NCBI RefSeq assembly: GCF_963678635.1 | Contig: NC_087064.1 | Location: forward strand, 58,786,338 to 58,850,337 | Reading direction: 5' to 3' | DNA: 64,000 nt | Source of the DNA: Symsagittifera roscoffensis | Lineage: Eukaryota; Xenacoelomorpha; Acoela; Convolutidae | Shown here: positions 11,424 through 20,557 of the stretch, piece after piece | How positions within the stretch are numbered: the stretch's first letter is position 1 | How the letters are laid out: every line of letters starts with the position of its first letter | Made by a program: the position numbers and the translations under genes | The notes under the pieces: generated by a model | Told to the model about the DNA's origin: nothing | Seen by the model: only the letters and a program-made list of their open reading frames with translations | Database searches by the model: none

Positions 11424-11698
11424 GAGTTTAGGTCCGGGGTGGCCTTCTCACAGATTATTTTCGGATAAGATACACTGTCTGTTCGTCACGCCATCTTATT
11501 TTCGGCCGAATAGATTCGTGTAATTTCTTAGTCTAATACCAATCCTAATCTTACTCTTATATCTCCTAGTCTCAATAGATCTAGTATATACTGATTTCTA
11601 AGCTGTAATATATTTTTCTCTGGCTGAAACTATAAATAGTTTCAGCCTTACAATTTATCATAAGTTTTAGTAATGGATCATGATTGGTTAGTTCTAGT
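11424..11698 (-). repeat. Solitary inverted copy of the hairpin block
   Basis: Reverse-complementing this stretch gives the same block that recurs eight times at 21-33 kb. Shared landmarks: AGAACTAACCAATC, a hairpin, CAGAGAA, ATCAGTATA, CTAGATCTATTGAGACTA, ATATAAGAGTAA, GGCGTGACGAACAGACA and the GGCCACCCC/CTAAACTC end. The hairpin at 11622-11647 is perfect: a 12-bp stem (GGCTGAAACTAT) with a 2-base loop. It is either a MITE or a structured RNA gene; I do not recognise a known family. Confidence 0.75.
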
Positions 11699-12983
11699 TA
11701 TTTTTCAGTGATAAAAATCAAGGTATATAATAAGTAATTTAAACACTTGTTTTGAACAATTTTCCATAATTCAGTTTTGTACATTTTCAACACATTTTTT
11801 TCATCTAGAACTCTTTGCGTCGAGAAGTTTTGATATCGACTTTTGGATTTGCTGGCTGTTTTTACCCTTGCTATTGAGGCTTCAAAAGTATTCACAAAAG
11901 CGCGACTATATTGATGAAATTATTTTTGGCAAAGCTCCGGAAAGAAGTATCCAAAAATGGCTGTATGGGTTTAAATTACCTGTCAATTTGAAAACTACTG
12001 AAGGCAAAAAACCAACAAACTGAAAAAATACCATTCAAAAAAGCCTAAAAATAGTGTTGTTACGCAACATAACAACATATTTTCACTGTTGTTCTGAAAT
12101 TGTTACGTCTTTCCGATGTAATTTACGTTATTTTGATACGATTCTACTTCAAGATATGACAGTTTGCAGATATGGCGTTTTTTGAATATCCATCAAATTA
12201 TTCTGCTTGCTGTTTCTGCGGTTTTGATTTTAGATGCACAAAATGTTAGTTGAATATAATTTATGTCAAAATGTGTTCTCAGCCTGAAGAAAAGAAAACA
12301 TTCGAACTTGTGCTCTTGCTCAAGTTTGAAGGTCGGGGTCAATTTAAGGTGTAGACTCAAGATAAGGGTCAGATGCGTTTTTAGAAGATTTTAGATACCA
12401 ATTAGTTAGAACAATTTGAAGCGTGAAAAGGTTTAGAGATAATTTATTTTACAAACTTTTAAAACATTTTCCCAGTTACAATGAGTTCCTTTGTTGAGTT
12501 AATAATAAATTAATTTTATTGTTCTGACAGCTGTTTTCTAATTGCCTTCATTTCACTTTAGGCACAAAAGCCATCACTTTTTCAACTTCTTACAGTTTTG
12601 CGCGTTCCATATTTTGAAACTCTTGTCATGTTTTGAAAACTCGTGCTTCAAAACACGCAGAAAGCCAGCGTTTATCAATCACCACTTATAAAAATAAATA
12701 AATTTTCAATTAATCAATAACTGTTACTGGGTTTTTTATTTAAAATTAGAAAGCATTTTGCTGAGCTTAAATGGTTATCTTCGTATAAGTCAGCCCAAAA
12801 ACAGTAAAAAGTATGTTTTTGAGGTTATACTTTCTGCTTTTGGATTCTTTTTGTCAAAACATTGAGCAGATAGTTCACTTTTTCACGTAAAATAACGTTT
12901 TCAGAACGACTACCGAATGTACGATCTGGCGCAGTAGCTCATTTGCCATATCGTTTGGTGTTTGTGGAAGCTTGAACTGAATA
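11699..12983. other. AT-rich intergenic DNA
   Basis: No exon, RNA gene or repeat that I can support in this stretch. Confidence 0.35.
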
Positions 12984-13322
12984 TAGGGGCAGATTCAGTG
13001 GGGGGGGGGTGAGGAGTGCAAACGTAATCCCCCCAAGAATCCCACTACTTTGTGACCCCAAGGGTCACACCTTTGGTGCTATTCTACGGCATCTATTTTC
13101 GGCCGACCGACCCTTAACTTTTTAAAGGCACCTTTGGCGCCAATGTATACTAATTTTGATGGGGGGATGGGGCACGCAAATTCTTGGTCAAAACCTTCGA
13201 AAAGCGCGCAAAATGACCGAGAAACGGCGCAGAAAGTTTTGTCAACATAGTGTTTGTATGATTTAAGAGATCTGAGAAAATCAAGTTAACTGACCTAAAA
13301 AAAATCTTAGATCCCGCCACTA
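12984..13322. mobile_element. hAT-type MITE, copy 1
   Basis: The left end reads TAGGGGCAGATTCAG and the right end, reverse-complemented, TAGTGGCGGGATCTAAG; the 339-bp interior has the same order of words as the copy at 19969-20308 (CCTTTGG, CATCTATTTTCGGCCGACC, TTTGGCGCCAATGTATAC). This end type (AGGGGCGGAT) is common in hAT MITEs. No clean 8-bp target duplication is visible at this copy. It carries a run of ten G near its left end. No coding capacity. Confidence 0.65.
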
Positions 13323-13481
13323 TTGGCTTCAGGTATGTCTCAATTTTTAGCGTGATGTTGTTTACAATACCTACGAGTGTCAAAATAACTTGATTAAGAA
13401 ACATATTTCACTTGTAGCAAACGTACGAAACGTTTCTACCAAATATTGAATAAACTATTAACAATATTTCTTTAGATCTGA

Positions 13482-13886
13482 TCAAATTTGGAAGAATTCG
13501 TCATTGAGTCCAATTGCTTTAAACATCGCATTCACATCTTTATCAGTCCAAGGAGCCCATTGATTCGAATGGTGTTTACTGAAAAACAATTTGGCCAGCT
13601 TGAAAGCCGTATCCAAGTCCAACAGTCGGCCTCGCGGCAGATTATGCTTGCAGCACCATTCGTCCAATTGCTTCTCGTTTTTGAAGAACAAGGATCCTTG
13701 AGTGAAATATTGTGGGTTTGCGCCAAACAAAGGAGGAAGGTGAAGAGATACATTTTTTGACGAGGCGCTTATTTTCTCTGAAAGGAAAGTCAGCAAAAAA
13801 TTTAAACAAGTTGAAAATAGTTTGATCTATTGATTAACACGCTTTCACTTACCTTTTTTATTCTTGCGAGATATATCAACTGTCAC
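13482..13886 (-). CDS. 3' end of an alkylmercury-lyase-like gene (two exons)
   Basis: Minus-strand exons 13886-13853 (34 bp) and 13777-13482 (296 bp) are separated by a 75-bp intron with donor GTAAGT and acceptor TTTCCTTTCAG; the frame is continuous across the junction (KNKK|EKIS) and ends at TGA 13484-13482. The upstream exon is entered through TTGTTTAG. Encoded C-terminus: about 109 residues, with SLFFKNEKQLDEW, RLLDLDTAFKLAKLFF and WTDKDVNAMFKAIGLNDEFF. This matches the C-terminal half of MerB-type proteins (the hallmark FF-x-S-x-E-x-A-x-x-W, then LxxAFxLGRxL, then a final GLxxxFW). Where MerB has its second catalytic Cys (FCNQVHFF) this protein has FTQGSLFF, so demercuration is not expected. 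The N-terminal exons are not visible; a MITE starts 170 bp upstream. C-terminal exon confidence is good, family call moderate. Confidence 0.62.
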
Positions 13887-14054
13887 CTAAACAATAATAT
13901 ACTAAAACAAGACTGCTCGTATATCAGCGCGATGTTATGGGGTTTCAAGATTGTCTAGTCGGCCGATTTGGGTTTATAAACTCGCGATAGGTTTCATGCT
14001 AATAATCGGTTTTAGAAATTGTTTCAAAGTATTGAGGCGACCTATTTTGTCTAT

Positions 14055-14728
14055 TTTCCGGGTTGACCTCCATAGACCAAAAATGCTAATCATACAATTC
14101 CATATACTAAGTCTATGAAAAAGTACTAGCCATACAAATTCCATACATTTTGCTAAATTGGTGTCATCGATTTTTGAAAGAATTTTTTTCTTGTTTTGTC
14201 ATAAAAATCGGTGTATCGTACTAAATAAAAAAGAAACTTATATGGAATTTCTGAAATTGCCCCAAAAATTGTTTTTTTAACCGCAAATTGAATTTTGTAA
14301 TGAAACAAACATTTTCCAAAAAAAATTGCACACTTATGTTGAATTCTTTTTCCTTTTTGCTCAAATTTTTTTATCAAAAACTCTAAAAAATCTTATACAA
14401 TTCAGGTCGTTTTCCATGCATTGTAAATGCAAGACGATCAAACCTTTGCTGACTCTAGTTGTGAGTACACCATGGTTTTTGTCACAAGTGTTAGGTCACG
14501 AATACACTCCAAAAATTTTGAGAAGTTAAATTTAAAATAATCATTTTTGTTTGGTTTATGGGAAAATGCTAGTCTTACAATTTCCACATATAAAAAAATC
14601 ACTAATCATAGACCTATGGAATTGCATATTTTAATTTCTGTACTTATGGAATTGCATGAAAAGTGTATGATTATCGTTTTTCCATATATGAAAATTGTAT
14701 GGCTTACATTTTTGGTCAACCCGGGTTA
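14055..14728. mobile_element. MITE with TACCCGGG ends, copy 2
   Basis: Left end CCGGGTTGACCTCC, right end (reverse-complemented) CCCGGGTTGACC followed by AAAAATG; the left arm carries an extra 8 bases. The interior parallels the copy at 1891-2602, including CAAACCTTTGCTGACTCTA and ATGGAATTGCATGAAAA. Subterminal ATACAATTCCATA and its complement give a larger foldback. It lies just upstream of the alkylmercury-lyase-like exons and may sit inside an intron of that gene. Confidence 0.7.
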
Positions 14729-14737
14729 CTACTTCGC

Positions 14738-14965
14738 TATATGCGAAACAAAGTAAAGCCTTGAATGTTCTGACTGCCCTTTAATTGTTCTCAGATAATT
14801 TGGTAAATTAAATTTTGTCGAAACTATGATTTTTAGGCTGACAATAACAAAAATTAAGTGTGACAAATTGAGCTTGGATTTAATAAAATCAATGAGCTGC
14901 CTCAATTCAATTTTGAATGACTATGTAGTGCGGGACAATAAAACAAGCCGTTTTAGCCATACTCA
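14738..14965 (-). repeat. Dispersed repeat, minus copy
   Basis: Read on the minus strand this holds CCCGCACTA, AATTGAATTGAGGCAGCT, ACACTTAA, CATAGTTT and CAGTCAGAACATTCA, which match words in the plus-strand stretch at 17555-17755, though the CAGTCGGAACATTC word changes its place. Unknown family. Confidence 0.5.
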
Positions 14966-16480
14966 TGGCACGAAACTGTAATGGTGTGCAGTTTGTCCCC
15001 CGAGGGACCAGAGTTTTGCAAAAAAAAGTCTGTATAAAAACTACTCCGAGCGTATATATTCCTCAGTTTTCATCAAAAATCGGAACAACAAATAACTTCA
15101 ATTTAAATAGAGAGACCGAGATTTTTTTCAAAAATAACCTCAAAACAAATTTAGATTTTTCCTTTCATTTTAAAAAAAAACTGTCGTCCTTTTTTCGAAC
15201 TCAATCGGAAGAAGATTTAGGAGGGTTTTGCCCTGATACGAGCAACCTTGTTTTCAATTTATCACCCCTTACGCTAAATACAAACTACGAAAGGAGATAT
15301 CTAACAGCTTGTATCCTAATAATACAACCAAATGATTTATTTTTACGACCATTTTTTTAGAAGCACTTTCAAGTTTTCCATAAGTCTAAATATTGAACGC
15401 TTTTTCAATTGTTTGAGTACTAAAAAGAGAAAATATGAACTCGATAAATATTAACAACACAAAAACAAAAAGCCTTTGCAAAAACTCTGGAAATGTTTTG
15501 CTGTGTATTTTCTCTGAAAAATTTATGGATCAAGTTAACATTCTTCCCCTATCTAAGCTAAGTTTATATCTTCTTTTCACCTTTTTATTTGGAAAAAACT
15601 TTCGGTGTGTTGCATGTAAATTGCTTGATTCTGATTGGTTGATGATAATAGCTTAAGATCTAGCTAAAAACCTCCTTCCTACCTCACTCTAAGGAAAAAA
15701 AATTGGTCCAAAATTAATTTTCAGACAAACAAGTGAGAGTATTTTGTGTTCAGAATAAATATTCATTTATATAAATATATGTTTTAATTTTTTTATTCTA
15801 ATTTTTGTCGTTTTGTAGAAAATGGGGAGTGGGGACTGATGATAGTTAGGTTTGTAGAAGTAACAATCAATTGTTTTATCAGCCTATAATAATAAAAATT
15901 TTGCAAATTCTGCTGTGAAGAATCACAAGTTTTATAATATTTTTACTCAAAAAGTAGAATAACTTTATGAAATTATTTGAGGGAAAAAGTTTTAAAAATC
16001 CATCTGAATATAAAAAACCCCCACACTTTAGTTTTAAAAATGTTTTGGATCAAACTAACATATTCCTTTAAAACGAGTAAGACAAGAGGTTAGACGTTTT
16101 CAGACTTTCCTGCATTATAGAATTTTTAAGGTTTTTTCGAGCAGTACAGACAGGTCACAGCCAAGATGGGTAGTTCCATACTTGCACCACTGAAAAAAGA
16201 GTGTTTTTTTTGCACCGGCGTGACTATTTTCCGACCGAAATTCTCATACAATTGTACAATTGTTGCTTTTGATTTTCTGCGGGCTGAATTTTTGTTTGCC
16301 AATTATACAATATCAGTCGTAAAAACGCCTATTTTGGCTGATAATGTAAGATCAATTAACTGATCACGAAGTCTATCGTCTCCCTACTGTATCATTGTTT
16401 TTCCGACTTTCGAAGAAAAACTTTCGACTTTTTGTTTATATATATTATGCTCGGGTTGGTTTTCTTATTCAGACCAATTT
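14966..16480. other. AT-rich intergenic DNA with a short repeat relic
   Basis: Contains one relic at 15202-15278 (CAATCGGAAG ... CCCTGATACGAGCA ... TTGTT) shared with 17557-17616. The 131-codon open frame over it (14965-15360) uses no recognisable domain; it is more likely repeat sequence than a gene. Nothing else supported. Confidence 0.35.
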
Positions 16481-16729
16481 TACTAAGCGCTGCTCACTCG
16501 ATGGATCGACCGCTTGATCTGCAGTGTCCCAGATGGGTCTGCACACCCATATAGCTGTTTCTGCACACCCCTTTAACGGAAGCTCTTTCCGAAGAAGAAA
16601 AAGAACAACAAGAATTTGAAAATTTCATTGACACCGTAGCGTGAAGACCCTCAAAACCTTGAAACTGAGAGGTACTTTGCAGCTAGTATTTTTCAGAAGA
16701 GAAGAATTGTCTGTGGAACTTCGCAATAG

Positions 16730-16918
16730 CAACCACAATATATGGATTCGCGTTTTTTGATTCCGACTTCAAATTTGCTTGAAAGATTTTTCAGTGCTGC
16801 CGAATATGCATATTCTAATATTCGGCAAAGTTTGATGCCGCATAATCTTGAAACGCAGTTATTTCTGAAAACCAACAAAAAATATTGGGACAACGAACTC
16901 GTTAAAAAAAGTTGTTAA
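16730..16918 (+). pseudogene. hAT transposase C-terminal fragment
   Basis: An open frame of 62 codons encodes IPTSNLLERFFSAAEYAYS, then RQSLMPHNLETQLFLKTNKKYW. This is the hAT dimerisation signature (IPaTSxxsERxFSxxgxxxxxxRssLxPxxxexLxFLxxN). The frame is closed by TAG just upstream, and nearby sequence (16585-16645, acidic EEEKEQQEFENF) may be the linker in other frames, so only the tail of a decayed transposase remains. It could have mobilised the CAGGGGCGGAT-ended MITEs, but that is inference. Confidence 0.8.
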
Positions 16919-17842
16919 AAAGAATGATGATTTGTGCGTGCAATTTATAGTACAATCAATTGCAATTTAACTTTTGGTTGTTCCAATTAATTGCAATTTA
17001 AACTTTTATTGTCAAATTAATTTTTGTTCTGCCCTGGCCTCGAGTCTGCCTAAACTGCTCTTTTTGTTCCGACTTTCGATACGTTAGTAGCGGAATATTT
17101 GTGCTCGGGATGGGTTTTTTTTTCTTCAGACAAATTTCGACTTTTTAACTAGCCATTTTTGACGGAATTTTTTCTATATCATTCAAAAAGTATTGTTGTC
17201 CTGAGCTTAAACTTGAAAAGATATTTCACCTGTGATCACTTTTCATAAAATCATGGGGGTAAAAGATTGGCATTTTGGCCAATTTGGGACAATTAACGCG
17301 CAATTTAATTTGCTCTATTACCGCGTTTGCGGAGATTTAATCCGTCTTAGAAATCGTTCCAAATTGGTTCAAAGAAATTTTTTTGCCATAATTTATTTGT
17401 TACAAGGAGCAAATTCTATCGTTTTGTACTTATTATTGCGTGTGGGGAGATTACATTTATAAAAAAAGTTCGAATTTTAGAAGAAAAAAATTTTCGTTTT
17501 ATTTTATTACATTTAATTTTTTAATGTTAATATACTGCTCCGTAAACCTTAAAAGGCAGTCGGAACATTCAGGGCTTCGCCCTGATACGAGCATTCTTGT
17601 TATAATTTATCCCGCACTAGAAAATTGTTCCAAATTGAATGGAGGCAGCTAATTTGTGTTATTAACTCCATCCTCGACTCAAATTGTAACACTTAAATTT
17701 TAATATGATCAGTCTAAAATTCATAGTTTTGTCAAAACTGAATTACCAAAAGTTTTGCTTCCTCTGAGTAGAAACTTTTGCGGTTCGAAAACGCCAATCG
17801 GTAATTTTTAAGATCTTATATAGGTATCTGAATGCGCAAATA
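16919..17842. other. AT-rich DNA with dispersed repeat, plus copy
   Basis: 17555-17755 is the plus-strand partner of the repeat at 14738-14965, and its GGCTTCGCCCTGATACGAGCA core is also at about 15230. No gene is supported; the frames at 17232-17462 and 17440-17652 fall on this repeat. Confidence 0.4.
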
Positions 17843-17980
17843 ATGCGTTATTGCGACTGAATGTTCCTTGCGTTACTGCGACTTTATTGCGACTGAATGT
17901 TATTGCGACTTTATTGCGTTATTGCGACTGAATGCTCCTTGCGTCCTTGCGTTATTGCGATTCATGCGTTATTGCGACTT
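17843..17980. repeat. Minisatellite of TGCGTTATTGCGACT words
   Basis: The stretch is built from iterated GCGTTATTGCGACT with spacers TGAATG(C/T)TCCTT or TTAT. Spacing is irregular (about 12-30 bp), so it is a decayed short tandem repeat rather than a direct-repeat/spacer array of CRISPR type. Confidence 0.75.
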
Positions 17981-18137
17981 GAACAGCTTTATATTTAGGT
18001 CTTTTCAACAATATGACCTGTATTCTGCAAACAAACTCGAACCAATAAATGTTCAGGTTTTCGCGACCAAAACTTGGTATCCCCAGACTTTCGCGACCGA
18101 AACCGCGACTTTCTCGGCTTTACGACCAGACATTTGC

Positions 18138-18702
18138 TACCCGGGTCGAGATCCCGCTCAAAAACCGCTCAAGATATGAGCGGTTTGAGCGGTTTTTCAG
18201 CAAGATTTGAGCGGTTTGAGCGGTTTGGGGCGGTTTGGGCGTTTTTTTCGGAAAAACCGCTCAAACCGCTCAAATCTTGCTTAACAATGAGCGGTTTGAG
18301 CGGTTTTTGAACGGTTTATCTAAAAAAAAAACCGCTCAAGATTTGAACGGTTTTGAGCGGTTTATCTAAAAAAACCGCTCAAAAACCGCGCAAAATTTGA
18401 ACGGTTTTGAGCGGTTTATCTAAAAAAAAACTGCTCAAAAACCGCGCAAGATCTGAACGGTTTTGAGCGGTTTATCTAAAAAAACCGCTCAAATCTTGCG
18501 CGGTTTTCGAGCGGTTTTTTTAGATAAACCGCTCAAAACAGTCCAAATCTTGCGCGGTTTTTGAGCGGTTTTTTTAGATAAACCGTTCAAAAACCGCTCA
18601 AACCGCTCATTTTGAAGCAAGATTTTGACCGTAATTGTCTAAAAAACCGCTCAAACCGCTCAAATCTTGCTTCAATTTAGGTGAAAAATCTCGACTCGGG
18701 TA
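18138..18702. mobile_element. Foldback element filled with GAGCGGTTT repeats
   Basis: Ends TACCCGGGTCGAGAT (left) and GTACCCGAGTCGAGATT (right, reverse-complemented) form a terminal inverted repeat of about 15 bp. The 535-bp interior consists almost wholly of GAGCGGTTT/AAACCGCTC words in both orientations, joined by CAAGATTTG, TTATCTAAAAAA and GCGCGGTTTT. It can fold on itself at many registers. The TACCCGGGTyGA end is shared with the MITEs at 1891-2602 and 14055-14728, so it is probably a relative with a different interior. It lies just downstream of the three-exon minus-strand gene. Confidence 0.75.
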
Positions 18703-18795
18703 CTTAAACCCTGTTCGCTTTTGAGAATTTGTGGGTTGGGTTGACAAGCGTCGTGACTGTCTGGAAGTCTGCTAGCTGACCTCAACCCCCGGTAA

Positions 18796-20557
18796 TCAAT
18801 TACCACATGACCATTTGTTAACTAAAGCTCTTATAAATCCCTAGATACCACTATAGTGACCTTTTCATTTCATGAAGCATGATCAAATAGAAAAAAAACT
18901 AACCTAACTTGAAAAAAAAAGAGTTTCAACGACTCTCTCACCTGTTCGTGTTCAGCTCCGAAGCATGTATAAATAGTGATGGTGGTTGTTGGAACGAGGA
19001 AGAATATGCCAATAGCAGACAGAGCACAACTCGCCCAATAACACAATCCGCCCTCTTTGTCACTTGTCTTGACGTAGAAGGGGGTGGGAGCTGCCGAGAA
19101 TGGCTGCATTTCAGTTATTGGGCTGTGGTCGTCCAATTTTGAATCATCGTCGGGATTCTGTTTTAGTGTTATTCCTCCGAGTTTCTGTAGCTCCTAATAA
19201 TTCCATTGGATGATGAAAACATGATCTCCTTTCCAAAAAACTGCAATTTGTTGCATAACAATCGCAAAATTTTTCTTATTGTTTCGATTTTTGTTTTCCC
19301 GGAAGTACCGGAAAAGTACCGGAATATAGTGGAGGAAGAAGATTTTCAGGGGTTGCTATTAAAATCTTTAGTTAAAAGCTAGTTAATAGCAGATTAATCG
19401 ACGCTTACAACAAAAGTTGGTTTTAAATGAGTTGGTCTGAAAATTAAATATTCGACCATGATAAACCAAAAAATTTCATACCGTTTTTGTTGGCATTGCG
19501 ACAATCAATTTTTTTTTGGAATCTCGAATCGCGAACAAGAGGAATCAATACGATGCTACACTTGATCTCCCCAAAATTTTCTTACTTCTTGCCTAAAACT
19601 TTTCCTTTTACGTGGTCAGATTAAAAAATTAAACTGACTCTAACTCATATACAACTTCACTCTTTTTCGAGATACCGAGGTTTTCAGGTTTTTTTTTCTA
19701 AATTTTTTCACCAAATTCCAAAAATTTATTTGTAATAGAAATTTTTTCTCCAAAAGTTTGGCTAAAGGTAGCTGTTTTTCGGAGTAGCAGGTCCCCCTTT
19801 CTTTTCTTTCTAATTTCTTGATTCGGAATTTAAAAATTATGTAGTTTTTGATCTTTTTATATGAAAATAATTAAAGCAATCATTAAAAAATTTGTCTCTT
19901 CTTTTCTTGTTATATTTTTGGTGCCTTGAACATCAAAGCTAAACAGTTAGTGAGCCAGCAGGTCCTGTCAGGGGCGGATTAAGGGGGTACCCTCTTTCCC
20001 TCAGGGATTTTCGACCCCCTCACCAACCAAAGGTTCCCCCTTTGGTATTTTTTTATGACATCCATTTTAGGCCGACCAATCCTTAAAATTTTCTAAAGGA
20101 CGCGCCTTTAGCGCCAATATATACTTGATTTGAAGGGGAGTGCGCGCCAAAAAAACGCAATTTTTGTCAAAATTTGGGCGCTATTGTCTTCCGGGAGTGC
20201 TCGGAAAATCAAAGTGGTCGACCTAAGAAATAAGTAGACACATTTTTTGAAAAATATCTGACAATCGCCCCTCCCTCCTTCCTCGAGAAAACCCTAGATA
20301 CGACCCTGGGCCCCGTTTTCTATCCGGCGCTGAATTTGACCAAATATTGTTATGTATTTGACCAAACATGTATTTTTAGATGGGGTGTTTGAAGTGTGAT
20401 TGAAAAGAGTTCAATTGACACCTACCTTGAGTTTTTTAGTTATTTGATCGACTGGAGTATGTGGCAGGGGATCTCGCATTAGCCAGTCGAAGTTGGGCGG
20501 GTGGCCCATTTCCATCCAAAAGTTTATAATCTGACAATGCAAAGCACCAGATGCCAT
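18796..20557 (-). CDS. Small one-pass membrane protein gene (2-3 exons), unknown family
   Basis: Exon 1 is 20557-20426: ATG, 44 codons (starts MASGALHCQIINFW, ends QITKKLK) and donor GTAGGT. Exon 2 is 19193-18942: acceptor TTATTAG, 84 codons in the same phase (ELQKLGGITLKQ ... FGAEHEQ) and donor GTGAGA. A possible last exon is 18840-18796: acceptor CTAG, 14 codons (GFIRALVNKWSCGN) then TGA; its pyrimidine tract is poor. If retained, the 101-bp second intron would be read through to a stop at about 18870. The 142-residue product has one hydrophobic segment (about residues 92-122, CYWASCALSAIGIFFLVP...), a polar N-terminal part with Pro-rich and Asp-rich patches and several Cys near the membrane. 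No known domain recognised. Intron 1 (1,232 bp) hosts a hAT-type MITE. The tandem array starts immediately upstream of the ATG, so the promoter is the first array unit. Confidence 0.65.
19969..20308. mobile_element. hAT-type MITE, copy 2 (in an intron)
   Basis: Ends CAGGGGCGGATTAAGG and, reverse-complemented, CAGGGTCGTATCTAGG. The flanks GGTCCTGT (19961-19968) and GGCCCCGT (20309-20316) agree at 6 of 8 bases, which fits a decayed 8-bp hAT target duplication. 340 bp, the same length as the copy at 12984-13322. It lies in intron 1 of the minus-strand membrane-protein gene. Confidence 0.72.

Noticed and set aside
13488-13760. 90-codon plus-strand frame opposite the alkylmercury-lyase-like exon
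   Set aside because: The minus-strand exon has splice sites, a continuous frame and family motifs; the plus frame is its shadow.
14965-15360. 131-codon plus-strand frame as a gene
   Set aside because: Part of it is shared with a dispersed repeat at 17.56-17.62 kb; no domain and no splice-site support.
17843-17980. CRISPR-like look of the GCGTTATTGCGACT repeats
   Set aside because: Spacing is irregular, spacers are themselves repeat fragments, there are no cas genes, and the setting is eukaryotic.
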